NCBI GenBank assembly: GCA_021793595.1
Contig: JAJYSL010000004.1
Coordinates: 1-64,000 of the forward strand
Source: Acidobacteriota bacterium
GTDB lineage: Bacteria; Acidobacteriota; Terriglobia; Terriglobales; Acidobacteriaceae
Direction: 5' to 3'
DNA: 64,000 nt
In this document: positions 26,113 through 34,885 of the stretch, piece by piece
How positions within the stretch are numbered: the first letter of the stretch is position 1
Layout: each line of letters begins with the position of its first letter
Program-made: the position numbers and the translations under genes
Notes under the pieces: generated by a model
The model's database searches: none
Told to the model about the DNA's origin: nothing
The model's input: only the letters and a program-made list of their open reading frames with translations

Positions 26113-27600
26113 TCAGACGTATTCTCGCTCTCGGTGGCGAATCTGTTTATACCGCGCGAATGCCTGCCGCTCATCTTCCAGTCCCAGCACGGTGCGCAGC
26201 TTTGAACCGCGATATGTATTCGCCGCCATCGCCAGCATATTACGGGCGACGAACCATGGGTCGTGGCGAAATACCGTGGGCAGGTGCCGCGTCTTCATCC
26301 CGCGCTCCGCCCTCCAACGCAAATACTCGATCTCGTCCGCTGACAGGGATTCATTCTTCACGACGGAAGTGGTACCGTCATACTCTTCAAATCGCTCATG
26401 CTGAATCAGGCCTCGGCGGCGAAAATCGTCCGTCATCGGCGTGCGAGGATAGGGCGTGGGATGTTGAATGTACGGCCAGTCGACATACTTGCGCGCAAAA
26501 GCCAGGTTCGCCTCGATCGACTCAGCGGTATCGCCCGGGCTGCCGACAATCAGTCCTCCCACCACGTACATACCGTTGCGATGTAGATATTCGATGGCCT
26601 GCAACGTGGCATTGCCGGTATTGTGGCCATTCGATCGAGCCGTATTTTTTGCGCTTGCCTGCAGCAGCTTCAAATCGCTTTCAAGGATGTTCTCAATCCC
26701 CAGAAACACATAGCGGAATCCGGCACGCTTCATCAGAGGAGCCAGCCGCTCTCCATGGTTGGCGATGGCCGAAGTCATGCCTTGAACAAAATAGTCGAGA
26801 TGATTCAGCTTGGCTTCGATGATGGCGTTGCAGAATGCTTCGAAGCGGTGAACATTCAATGTGATGTTGTCGTCGACCAGGAAGAATGTGCGCGCCCCAT
26901 GCACCTTCGCATCCCGAATGTCGGCAATCACGCGGTCGAAGGAATAGGTGTGAAAATTGCGGCCACGCATTTCAACGATCGAGCAGAAGCTGCAGTCGAA
27001 GGTGCAGCCACGCGATGTTTCGATGACGTCCACCTGCCGCCCCAGCATTGTGTACCCTTTTAAAACTCGCGCGCTTCTCTTGGGCAGACGTATCTCCTCA
27101 CTGTCCAGACTGCTGGTCGCGCGCAACTGGTTATGAATCCACTTGCCCTGGTGGCGATGCGACAAGCCGGCGATAAAGTGCATGTCGCCATTTTTCTCCA
27201 ACGCGCGTGTCAACTCGCGGAAGGTGATTTCCCCTTCGCCACGCACGATAAAGTCGATCGGCATGGAAAGATAGGCTTCGGACGCGAGGCTGGGATCATA
27301 ACCGCCGACGACGATCTTTGCGTTGGGTTTCAGCTGGCGAATCAGATGGATGAGGCGTTCCGCCGTACGGCGCTGAAACGTCATAATGGAGAGCCCAACC
27401 AACTGCGGATCGTGCTCTTCAAGTAAGCGTGCGACTGTCTGTCGCACGCTTCGCTGGCACAGGATCAGGTCAGCGACGGCTACTTTGTGATGCTCATCCA
27501 CATTGCCGGCGAGCGACGTCAACGCTCCGTTGGGCATTCGGATCACGATTGAGGGCATGTGCTCAAACGAGTCCGGCATCGACAATAGCAAAATGTTCAT
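26113..27600 (-). CDS. Cobalamin-binding-domain radical SAM enzyme (second copy type)
   Basis: A 495-residue protein with an N-terminal cobalamin-binding-like domain (LLLSMPDSF, VGLSIMTFQRRTAERL, KIVVGGYDPSLA, DFIVRGEGEITF), then a radical SAM core with cluster motif CTFDCSFC (Cys 199, 203, 206) and the downstream VDDNITLNV, YVFLGIENI and GLIVGSPGDT segments typical of the group. It is unrelated in detail to the enzyme at 19156. It stands alone between the GNAT gene and the ABC transporter. The usual DxHxxG cobalamin lower-ligand motif is not visible, so cobalamin may bind base-off/His-off, or not at all. Product unknown. Confidence 0.85.
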   Translation of the reverse strand: MNILLLSMPDSFEHMPSIVIRMPNGALTSLAGNVDEHHKVAVADLILCQRSVRQTVARLLEEHDPQLVGLSIMTFQRRTAERLIHLIRQLKPNAKIVVGGYDPSLASEAYLSMPIDFIVRGEGEITFRELTRALEKNGDMHFIAGLSHRHQGKWIHNQLRATSSLDSEEIRLPKRSARVLKGYTMLGRQVDVIETSRGCTFDCSFCSIVEMRGRNFHTYSFDRVIADIRDAKVHGARTFFLVDDNITLNVHRFEAFCNAIIEAKLNHLDYFVQGMTSAIANHGERLAPLMKRAGFRYVFLGIENILESDLKLLQASAKNTARSNGHNTGNATLQAIEYLHRNGMYVVGGLIVGSPGDTAESIEANLAFARKYVDWPYIQHPTPYPRTPMTDDFRRRGLIQHERFEEYDGTTSVVKNESLSADEIEYLRWRAERGMKTRHLPTVFRHDPWFVARNMLAMAANTYRGSKLRTVLGLEDERQAFARYKQIRHREREYV

Positions 27601-27764
27601 AGAAGCCCACCTGCCATAATCTGCTTGGCTGGCATTCTAAACTGAAATCCACGGAACTGGCGCATCTTGTCGTGCTGGTCGGTTGGCCAGCCATCGGGCC
27701 CGGGCGCTCTGTAACGCCCACTGCGACATGCAATCTTCATGTGCGAAAAGACAGGGGGGTCGCC

Positions 27765-29054
27765 CTAGCTATACGACAGCCAGCGAATCATTTCAGGCAG
27801 CGTGGGTCGTTTGCCGTACATCAGGATGCCGACTCGATAAATGCGCGAGGCTACCCAGAGCACTCCGTAGGTGGAGGCCACCATCAGGACCACCGACAGC
27901 GCCAGTTGCCACCATGGCACCACCATCGCCGCCATGCGCAGACACATCACAATGGGAGTGCATGGCGGGAACAGCGAAAGCAACACCACTGGCCATGCCG
28001 ACGGATTGCCGAGGATGTAGACCATCAGAAGCAAACCGACCAGCTGCGGCATCACCAGGATCATGCTGAACTGCTGCACCTCAGACTCCTGGCTGACCGT
28101 GGCGCCAAAACCGGCGCTGAGCGCGCTGTAGAAGAAAAATCCGAGCAGAAAATACAGGATGAAGAATACCAGCTGCATGGGCGTGACACCGTACGCCGCC
28201 AGATCGCCATGTCCGAGTTCCGCACCGAATGCGGGCGCGCTCAGAAGCAGCACAGCCGCAATCCAGACACCCATTTGCGTCAGGCCTGCCGCGCCCACGC
28301 CGAGCAGCTTGCCCGCCATCAGGGATTCCGGTTTGGCGGTTGCCAACAGCACTTCAAATACCCGAGAGGTCTTCTCCGCAACCACTGAATGGGCCACATT
28401 CATTCCGTAAAATACGACAGCGAAATACAAGATGAACGCCATGATGTAGGCGCCCCAAAAGCCCTTGCTGGCGTCCGATGCCACTGCCTCACCGTTCTTC
28501 ACCTGCCTGGTTTTCAGGTCAACGTCATGCAGCAACCCATCTGCCTGGCTGCTGGCCATACCGTGGTTCATCAGCGCTTCGCGCACCAGCGCGTCGCCAA
28601 TGGCGCCCTGCATTTGATCGGTTCCGACAAAGTCGGCTGAGCCGCGAGAGACATACGTCGCCTCCGGCACGGCTCGCCCTGGCTGTACGTTCAGCCACAG
28701 ATACCCGTCGATGGCCTTCGATTCCACCTGTCGATTCAGCGCGGCCAGACCGCCCATTGCAACGGGCGATTGCACTGCAACGTGAAGCTGCGTTGGCGGT
28801 GCGTTTTGCCCGCCGCTAGGATCGTCCTTCTTTGTGTGCACCCGCAGCAATTCTGTACGAGTGCATTGCGCCAGCAGTGGATCATTCGACACGACGACAA
28901 TATTTCTGGCTCCGCTGGCCACCTTTCCGGAGAACGCGCCCATGCCGACAACGGCGGCAAATGCCAGCGGTATCAACACGGTGCTAATGCGGAAGGCCTT
29001 GCTGCGGACCCGCTCCACATATTCTCGTTTGGCAATCAGCAGGGCCTCACGCAT
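27765..29054 (-). CDS. ABC-2 type exporter permease, NatB-like
   Basis: A 429-residue membrane protein. One N-terminal helix (ISTVLIPLAFAAVVGMGAF) is followed by a large extracytoplasmic domain of about 180 residues. A cluster of five or six helices follows (AYIMAFILYFAVVFYGMNV, then MQLVFFILYFLLGFFFYSAL, then MPQLVGLLLMVYIL and others). This is the layout of the NatB/ABC-2 transporter permease family. The ATG at 29054 overlaps the end of the ATPase gene by 8 nt, so the two are translationally coupled. It probably exports sodium, a drug or another small molecule. Confidence 0.88.
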   Translation of the reverse strand: MREALLIAKREYVERVRSKAFRISTVLIPLAFAAVVGMGAFSGKVASGARNIVVVSNDPLLAQCTRTELLRVHTKKDDPSGGQNAPPTQLHVAVQSPVAMGGLAALNRQVESKAIDGYLWLNVQPGRAVPEATYVSRGSADFVGTDQMQGAIGDALVREALMNHGMASSQADGLLHDVDLKTRQVKNGEAVASDASKGFWGAYIMAFILYFAVVFYGMNVAHSVVAEKTSRVFEVLLATAKPESLMAGKLLGVGAAGLTQMGVWIAAVLLLSAPAFGAELGHGDLAAYGVTPMQLVFFILYFLLGFFFYSALSAGFGATVSQESEVQQFSMILVMPQLVGLLLMVYILGNPSAWPVVLLSLFPPCTPIVMCLRMAAMVVPWWQLALSVVLMVASTYGVLWVASRIYRVGILMYGKRPTLPEMIRWLSYS

Positions 29055-29949
29055 TGACGCGCCTCCCAACGGTTTGGATAAAGATCTCTTCCAGCGAGGG
29101 CTCGATCAACTCAAACTTGTAAATCTTCGCGTTCTGAAAAGCAGTCCGCAGCAGGTCCTGTGCGTCCGCGCCGTCCCGCAGTTCAATCTCAACGTGGCCG
29201 GCGAAGGCTTTGCACTCCTTGACCGCAGGATGATTCACAAAGGAGCTGTTGCCTTCAAAGTCGATCACGACATGATTGCGCGGATAGCGGGATTTCAGTT
29301 CGCGCATGCCGCCGGACAGGACTGCCTTACCGCGATCCACCAGGCAAATGGAGTCGCACAATTTTTCCACCTGGTCCATGCGATGGGTGGAGAACAGGAT
29401 GGCCTTGCCAGAGTTTCTCAACTCCAACAACGTCTCCTGCAACAATTGCGTGTTCACCGGATCCAGGCCGGAAAAGGGCTCATCCATGATGATCAGCGCA
29501 GGTTCGTGCAGCAGCGTGGAAATGAACTGAATTTTCTGCTGCATTCCTTTGGACAGCTCTTCGGTCCTGAGGTCGATCGCATCCAGGATTTGCAGCCGTT
29601 CGCACCATTGGCGGGCGCGAGAATTGGCCTGCGCCGCATCCAGGCCGTGCAATTGCCCCAGAAAGACAAGCTGGTCGATCACCTTCATCTTTTTGTACAG
29701 GCCGCGTTCTTCCGGCAGATAGCCGACGCGGGTCAAATTCTTGCGGGAAAATGGCTGGCCGAACAGCGTGACTGTGCCGGAATCCGGCATCGTGATCCCG
29801 ATCATCATGCGGATGGTCGAGGTTTTGCCGGCGCCGTTCGGACCGAGGAGACCGAACATCTTGCCCGCCTCAATTTGAAGACTCAACGCATCGACAGCCA
29901 CCTTGGTGTCGTAGGTTTTCGATATTTGATTCAGTTCAACGAGGTTCAT
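29047..29949 (-). CDS. ABC transporter ATP-binding protein, NatA-like
   Basis: A 300-residue ATPase with Walker A GPNGAGKT, Q-loop region GYLPEERGLYKKM, a modified signature LSKGMQQKIQ, Walker B LIIMDEPFSGLDP and H-loop LFSTHRM. The C-terminal ~80 residues are the extension usual in NatA-type ATPases. It pairs with the permease gene directly downstream. Confidence 0.94.
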   Translation of the reverse strand: MNLVELNQISKTYDTKVAVDALSLQIEAGKMFGLLGPNGAGKTSTIRMMIGITMPDSGTVTLFGQPFSRKNLTRVGYLPEERGLYKKMKVIDQLVFLGQLHGLDAAQANSRARQWCERLQILDAIDLRTEELSKGMQQKIQFISTLLHEPALIIMDEPFSGLDPVNTQLLQETLLELRNSGKAILFSTHRMDQVEKLCDSICLVDRGKAVLSGGMRELKSRYPRNHVVIDFEGNSSFVNHPAVKECKAFAGHVEIELRDGADAQDLLRTAFQNAKIYKFELIEPSLEEIFIQTVGRRVNA

Positions 29950-30087
29950 GCGAGCGCGGTTCAGTCAGTTGTTGGCAGTGTAGCAAAGGGGCATTTCTTG
30001 CGGACGAATCTGGGCCCGAGTAACGTATCAGTTTCCGAGTCGCCGACCAACCGGAGGTGAATGACGAGAAGCGCGTTTCACAGGCCT

Positions 30088-30480
30088 TCAGATTCTCAGT
30101 TCGTCCGCGCCGAAGCCCGCCAATAAAGCAGTCGCCGCGAACAGTAAGGTATCGCCCACATAGTTGACCCCTTCCACGGCGAGCGGAGAGCGGATCTCCG
30201 TCGCGAGGATGGGAACGTAGAAGAAGATCGTGAGCAGCACAAGCATTGTGCCCGCACTGGCGGCGGCGGCACGGCGAGTGCGGCGAATCATCAGCCCGAC
30301 GCCTGCGACGAGTAAAGTCGTCCCGACGATATAGGCAAGCAGCGTCGGCGCAGGTACCCAAGCCGGCGTCATCTTGTCCAACGGGACGCCGGGCACGAAC
30401 CGGGGGAAGAGAAAGTGCTCGAATGCAGGAAAATACTACGACAACAGGTATGCGTTGCTCAATTATTCTGACGATCAGTC
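30088..30480 (-). pseudogene. 5'-degraded DoxX-like small membrane protein gene
   Basis: From 30088 to about 30430 the frame encodes FEHFLFPRFVPGVPLDKMTPAW and three hydrophobic helices (LLAYIVGTTLLVAGVGLMI, GTMLVLLTIFFYVPIL, TLLFAATALLAGFGA), a pattern of DoxX-like proteins. A stop codon lies directly upstream of that segment, and no ATG precedes the conserved part; only a GTG inside it (30396) could start a shorter product. A +1 shift in the frame gives a further hydrophobic stretch (RIPVVVVF) that would join it. The gene therefore looks frameshifted and truncated. Its lost 5' end abuts or overlaps the start of recG. Confidence 0.5.
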
Positions 30481-30570
30481 CCGCGAGGTCGGGTGGCAGA
30501 AGCGATTGCGCGCCCGGCTCGCAATCGAGTCCGGAGCGAGGGGGGCAATACGGCTGGTAGCATCCAGAGT

Positions 30571-32859
30571 GTGATCGCCCTCGACACTCCCATTCAATTT
30601 GTGAAAGGCGTCGGCCCGCGCGTGGCCGAAAAGCTGAAGGAAAAGAACATTCTTGTCGTCGAGGACCTGCTGTATCACTTGCCGTTTCGGTATGAAGATC
30701 GGCTGAATCCGCGCGCGTTGAACGAACTGGTTCCCGGCGAAATGGCCAGCGTTATCGCCGAGGTGCGGGGTACAGTCCTGCTGCGGACGAAACGCATGCC
30801 GATCTTTGAAATGACGGTTGGCCAGGGTACGTCGTCGATGAAATGCATGTGGTTCCATGGAACGTATTTGAAGGATAAGTTTCAGCCGGGCCAGATGCTG
30901 GCGTTGTACGGCAAGGTGGAACCCTCACGCAGCCGCGCCGGGGCGTTCAAGATGATTCAGCCGCAGATTGAAGTGCTGCCGGGACCGAACGATCCGGAAG
31001 AAACGCTGCTGGAAGTCGCCCGCATTGTTCCTGTGTATGAATCGCTGGGCGGCGCGCAGCTGAGTTCGCGCTGGTTGCGGCGCGTCATTTTTCGACTGCT
31101 GGAAGATCTGGGTAACTCGCTGCCGGAAACGCTTCCAGTGGAGTTGTGCGAGCGGATGGAACTGCCGTCACGCGCAGAGGCCTTGCGATCGGTCCATTTC
31201 CCTCCCGCGGGAACCGGCCTTGGATTGTTACAGGCCGCCGCTACCCCGGCCCATCAGCGGCTCATCTTTGAAGAGCTGTTTTTTCTGGAACTGGGCCTGG
31301 AACTGAAACGGCGGCGGATGCGGGAGCGGCTGGGGCCAGCGTTCACCGCCGATCTTCGCGTGCGCGAGGCGCTGAAGCAAGTGCTGCCGTTTCATCCCAC
31401 CGCCGCGCAGAAACGCGTGTTGTCGGAGATCGTGCAGGACCTACGGCAGGCGATGCCGATGCGCCGCTTGCTGCAAGGGGATGTCGGCTCCGGCAAAACC
31501 ATTGTGGCGCTGCAGGCCGCATTTATCGCGATTGAAAACGGTTACCAGGCGGCCCTGATGGCTCCCACGGAAATCCTTGCGACGCAGCATTTTCTGGCGG
31601 CGCGGCGTTTGCTGGAGCGGTCGCAGCGGCAGCCTCCGTATAACGTGGTGCTGCTGACGGGTTCGCTGGACGAAGACCGAAAGCGCATGAACCGCGGACG
31701 CATCGTGCGCGGTGAAGCCGATCTGGTGATCGGCACGCATGCGCTGATTGAGGAGAAAGTGGAATTCGCGAACCTCGGCCTTGTTGTGGTCGATGAGCAG
31801 CATCGCTTTGGCGTGATGCAGCGCTTCCGCCTGATGAAGAAGCCGAACACGGCGGAACCGCATGTGCTGGTGATGACCGCGACACCAATCCCGCGCACGC
31901 TGGCGCTGACGCTCTACGGCGATCTGGACGTAAGTGTGCTGAACGAGCTGCCGCCGGGGCGCACGCCGATTGTGACGCGGCGGGTGGTGGGTGAACGGGC
32001 TGAAGAAGTGTGGGGATTCGTTCGCAAGCAGGTGCAGGCTGGACATCAGGCCTACATTGTTTATCCGGTGATTGAGGGCAGCAAGGACGATCAGCCGGAA
32101 CTCGACTTCGCCCACGATCCGGAAGCAGAGGCAGCATCAGAAGGCGAAGCCTCCGCAAAGACAGAAACAAAAGGGAAGTTCGCAGCAAAGAAAAAGGCAG
32201 GCACGAAAGCGCGGCAGAAAACGGAGTCGCTTTTCGAGAAGCCGGCCTTGAAATCCGCAGTGGCAATGTATGAAGAATTGCGCGCCACCCATCTCGCCGG
32301 GCTTCGACTCGGGCTGTTGCACGGGCGGCTGGGCGCGGAGGAAAAAGAAATTGTGATGCGCCGCTTTCAGCGTGGCGAACTGGATGTTCTGGTGGCGACC
32401 ACCGTGATTGAAGTTGGCGTGGATGTGCCCAATGCCACGGTGATGGTCATCGAGCATGCGGAGCGGTTTGGCCTGGCGCAACTGCATCAACTGCGGGGCC
32501 GCGTCGGTCGCGGGGCGGCCCGCTCCTATTGCATTTTGATGACGGCCGGACGGGTGACACCGCAGGCCGACGAACGCCTGGACGCGATGGTGCGCACGCA
32601 GGATGGCTTTGAATTGGCTGAACTGGATCTGACGTTGCGTGGTCCGGGAGAATTTTTTGGGACACGGCAGGCGGGGCTGCCGGATTTTCGCGTGGCCAAC
32701 CTGCTGCGAGATCGAAAACTGCTGGAGTTGGCGCGGCAGGAGGCAGCGCGGTTTGTTGCGAGCGGCGAGAAAGAAATGTCGCGCACTTCGGTGGAGATTG
32801 TGTGGGCCCATTTGAAGGCCCATTGGCAGCGGCATTATGGCTTGGTGGAAGCGGGTTGA
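30571..32859 (+). CDS. recG: ATP-dependent DNA helicase RecG
   Basis: The branch-migrating helicase that rescues stalled replication forks. It has an N-terminal wedge/OB domain beginning LDTPIQFVKGVGP, Walker A GDVGSGKT, the DEAH-box variant VVDEQHRFG, motif III MTATPIPRT, and helicase motifs V-VI (ATTVIEVGVDVPNA, QLRGRVGRG). Between the two RecA lobes lies an extra Lys/Ala/Glu-rich insert of about 40 residues (after DFAHDPEAEAASEGE). The GTG at 30571 starts at the conserved N-terminus; an upstream GTG at 30493 with GAGG nearby would add 26 poorly conserved residues. Confidence 0.95.
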   Translation: MIALDTPIQFVKGVGPRVAEKLKEKNILVVEDLLYHLPFRYEDRLNPRALNELVPGEMASVIAEVRGTVLLRTKRMPIFEMTVGQGTSSMKCMWFHGTYLKDKFQPGQMLALYGKVEPSRSRAGAFKMIQPQIEVLPGPNDPEETLLEVARIVPVYESLGGAQLSSRWLRRVIFRLLEDLGNSLPETLPVELCERMELPSRAEALRSVHFPPAGTGLGLLQAAATPAHQRLIFEELFFLELGLELKRRRMRERLGPAFTADLRVREALKQVLPFHPTAAQKRVLSEIVQDLRQAMPMRRLLQGDVGSGKTIVALQAAFIAIENGYQAALMAPTEILATQHFLAARRLLERSQRQPPYNVVLLTGSLDEDRKRMNRGRIVRGEADLVIGTHALIEEKVEFANLGLVVVDEQHRFGVMQRFRLMKKPNTAEPHVLVMTATPIPRTLALTLYGDLDVSVLNELPPGRTPIVTRRVVGERAEEVWGFVRKQVQAGHQAYIVYPVIEGSKDDQPELDFAHDPEAEAASEGEASAKTETKGKFAAKKKAGTKARQKTESLFEKPALKSAVAMYEELRATHLAGLRLGLLHGRLGAEEKEIVMRRFQRGELDVLVATTVIEVGVDVPNATVMVIEHAERFGLAQLHQLRGRVGRGAARSYCILMTAGRVTPQADERLDAMVRTQDGFELAELDLTLRGPGEFFGTRQAGLPDFRVANLLRDRKLLELARQEAARFVASGEKEMSRTSVEIVWAHLKAHWQRHYGLVEAG

Positions 32860-32932
32860 ATTCAGCTCCATCTGTTCCGCAAAACCGCCCTCGCGGCGGC
32901 GTGCGACACCGGCGATGTGATACCGTGCAACC

Positions 32933-33310
32933 ATGATCGTTGGCAGCGGCGTAGACATGATTGAAATTGCGCGCATTGCGGAAACGCTGGCGCGCTATGG
33001 AGACCGATTCTGCCAGCGCATCTACCTGCCCGGAGAAATTCGCTATTGCCGCAGTAAGAAGAATGGGGCGGAGAGCTTTGCCGCGCGTTTTGCCGCCAAG
33101 GAGGCAGCCGCCAAGGCGCTGGGCACAGGAATTCATTTCGGTGTCTCCTGGCGCGATATTGAAGTGGTTCGAGCCTCGAGCGGACGACCGGCTCTGCTGT
33201 TTCACGGACGGGCAGAGGCCATGGCGCGCAAGCTTGGAGTCCGAAATGCTGCTATTTCGCTGACCCACTCCCGCACCAATGCGTTGGCTCAAGTGGTATT
33301 AGAAGACTGA
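32933..33310 (+). CDS. acpS: Holo-[acyl-carrier-protein] synthase
   Basis: A 125-residue enzyme that attaches 4'-phosphopantetheine to ACP. It starts MIVGSGVDMIEI (the D in GVDM binds metal) and contains FAARFAAKEAAAKAL, the conserved FxxKEAxxKA-type motif, and SLTHSRTNALA at the C-terminus. It follows recG by 73 nt on the same strand. It would also activate the ACP domain of the acyl-ligase fusion at 2691-5381. Confidence 0.95.
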   Translation: MIVGSGVDMIEIARIAETLARYGDRFCQRIYLPGEIRYCRSKKNGAESFAARFAAKEAAAKALGTGIHFGVSWRDIEVVRASSGRPALLFHGRAEAMARKLGVRNAAISLTHSRTNALAQVVLED

Positions 33311-33536
33311 AACAGTTTGGTTCCGCGAACCTCCTCATCCGCAACGTCTCCAGCCCAAAAGAACACTGCATCAGAGTTGATTTTCGCAGCCGGAAACAAA
33401 AAATCGCATCTATATCGAAGGCTGGCAGTGTTACGAGCATTTGGATGTGCGGAGTCCTCTGCTATGCTCGACTGTATTCAGTCCCAAGGCGGGTGCATCA
33501 TGCCTTCCAGTCGGTCCGCTTTTACCAGGAGAAGCT

Positions 33537-34613
33537 GTGCCAAATCAGCACGAGGTTCGTTGGTCACAATTGAAAGTGGGCGTCCTGGTGATTGTTGCCC
33601 TTGCAGCGCTATCGCTCCTGATTACGCTGATGTCGGGTAGCTCCGGCGGAATCTTCAGTCGCCGCATCGTGGTGCACTCTTACTTTGAAAATGCGTCCGG
33701 ACTGAAACCCGGTGCGCCGGTGAACCTGCAAGGCGTAACCATCGGCTCCGTCAAGAAGATCATTATTGTTCCGGGGCGGAAGTTAGCGCCCGTCGAAGTG
33801 ATCATGAGTCTCGGCCTGACCTATAAAGCCGCGCTGCGCACCGACACCTCCGCTTCGCTGGCCACAGCCGGCGTGCTGGGAGATACCTTTGTCGACCTGG
33901 ATAGCTCACACGCAACCGGGCCCCCACTGAAGACTGGCGATGAAGTTCCTGTGGTACAGACGCCGAGCCTTTCGGATGTAATCAGGTCCAGCCAGAACAC
34001 CATCCAGCAAGTGAATGTGATTCTGGCGAAATTGAATACGATGGCCGAGGATCTGCGCTCCAGCAAGGGGTCTTTGGGTTTGCTCATCAACAATCCGGAC
34101 CTTTACAAGCGCGCAGTCACGACACTCGCCCAGTTGCAGGGAACCGTTTCCAAGGTCAACCATGGTCAGGGAACGCTGGGTAAATTGGTGACGGACGACG
34201 AGCTCTACAAACGCGCCAACGATACCGTCACGCGGCTGCAGGATATTGTGAATCAGATTGACTCCGGCAAAGGCACGGTGGGCAAGCTGATGAAAGACGA
34301 TTCCCTCTACAACAACGTGAATCAGTCCGCCGCCAAAGCCAACCGGCTGATGACCCAGATCGATGAAGGCAAGGGAACGCTGGGAATGATGGCGAAGGAT
34401 GAAGCCTTCCGCAACAAGGTCAGCCGCACCGTTTCCGATCTGCAATCCATCCTGCATCGCGCCGACGCGGGCGAGGGAACCGTGGGCAAGCTGCTGCACG
34501 ATCCTTCGCTCTATAACAACAGCGATCACGCCGTGGTGGAGATGCGGAGACTGCTTGCTGCGGTCCGCGCCAATCCAAAGAAATACCTTGCGATCCGGCT
34601 CCATATTTTCTAG
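33537..34613 (+). CDS. MlaD/MCE-family protein with tandem 34-residue repeats
   Basis: A 358-residue protein: an N-terminal transmembrane helix (VGVLVIVALAALSLLITLM), one MCE domain (about residues 40-130, with SYFENASGLKPGAPVNLQGVTIGSV) and a long helical C-terminus. From residue 177 the C-terminus is built of four exact 34-residue repeats plus a partial fifth, each starting [KQE]G[ST][LV]G. The GTG at 33537 follows AGGAG by 5 nt and fits the transmembrane helix; an earlier ATG in the frame adds an unlikely leader. MCE proteins carry lipids between the inner and outer membrane. No permease or ATPase partner is adjacent. Confidence 0.88.
   Translation: MPNQHEVRWSQLKVGVLVIVALAALSLLITLMSGSSGGIFSRRIVVHSYFENASGLKPGAPVNLQGVTIGSVKKIIIVPGRKLAPVEVIMSLGLTYKAALRTDTSASLATAGVLGDTFVDLDSSHATGPPLKTGDEVPVVQTPSLSDVIRSSQNTIQQVNVILAKLNTMAEDLRSSKGSLGLLINNPDLYKRAVTTLAQLQGTVSKVNHGQGTLGKLVTDDELYKRANDTVTRLQDIVNQIDSGKGTVGKLMKDDSLYNNVNQSAAKANRLMTQIDEGKGTLGMMAKDEAFRNKVSRTVSDLQSILHRADAGEGTVGKLLHDPSLYNNSDHAVVEMRRLLAAVRANPKKYLAIRLHIF
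34065..34530 (+). repeat. Four and a half 102-bp (34-codon) tandem units in the MCE gene
   Basis: Units begin at 34065, 34167, 34269 and 34371, with a partial unit from 34473. At the protein level the starts are KGSLGLLINN, QGTLGKLVTD, KGTVGKLMKD, KGTLGMMAKD and EGTVGKLLHD, and every unit is exactly 34 residues. DNA identity is lower than protein pattern identity, so the repeats are old and kept by selection. Confidence 0.8.
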
Positions 34614-34885
34614 CCCTTCCTCGTGATCCGGCTCGCTCCGCATTGCCCAGCTCGGCGAATCTATTTGCTCCGTGCCGCCAAAGATCCCAGGACTCCGCTA
34701 CGGAAAAGATATGGCGAGTTTCATGTACGATTTCGCCCGCCGTCCTCTCCTGCTAATAAAGCTGGGACTCAACTGGCACAAATACGCCGAGGCTTTTACA
34801 ATTGGAGAGCAAGCAATCCAGACATCAAATTCTGCGTTGGCAGTCCTCTGCGTCGCACCCATGACCAAGAGGTTGAAGGATACAC

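Noticed and set aside
34614..34885. Possible small genes between the MCE gene and the first beta-propeller gene.
   Set aside because: Open frames there have no ribosome binding site, one ends within the next gene, and they look unlike real proteins.
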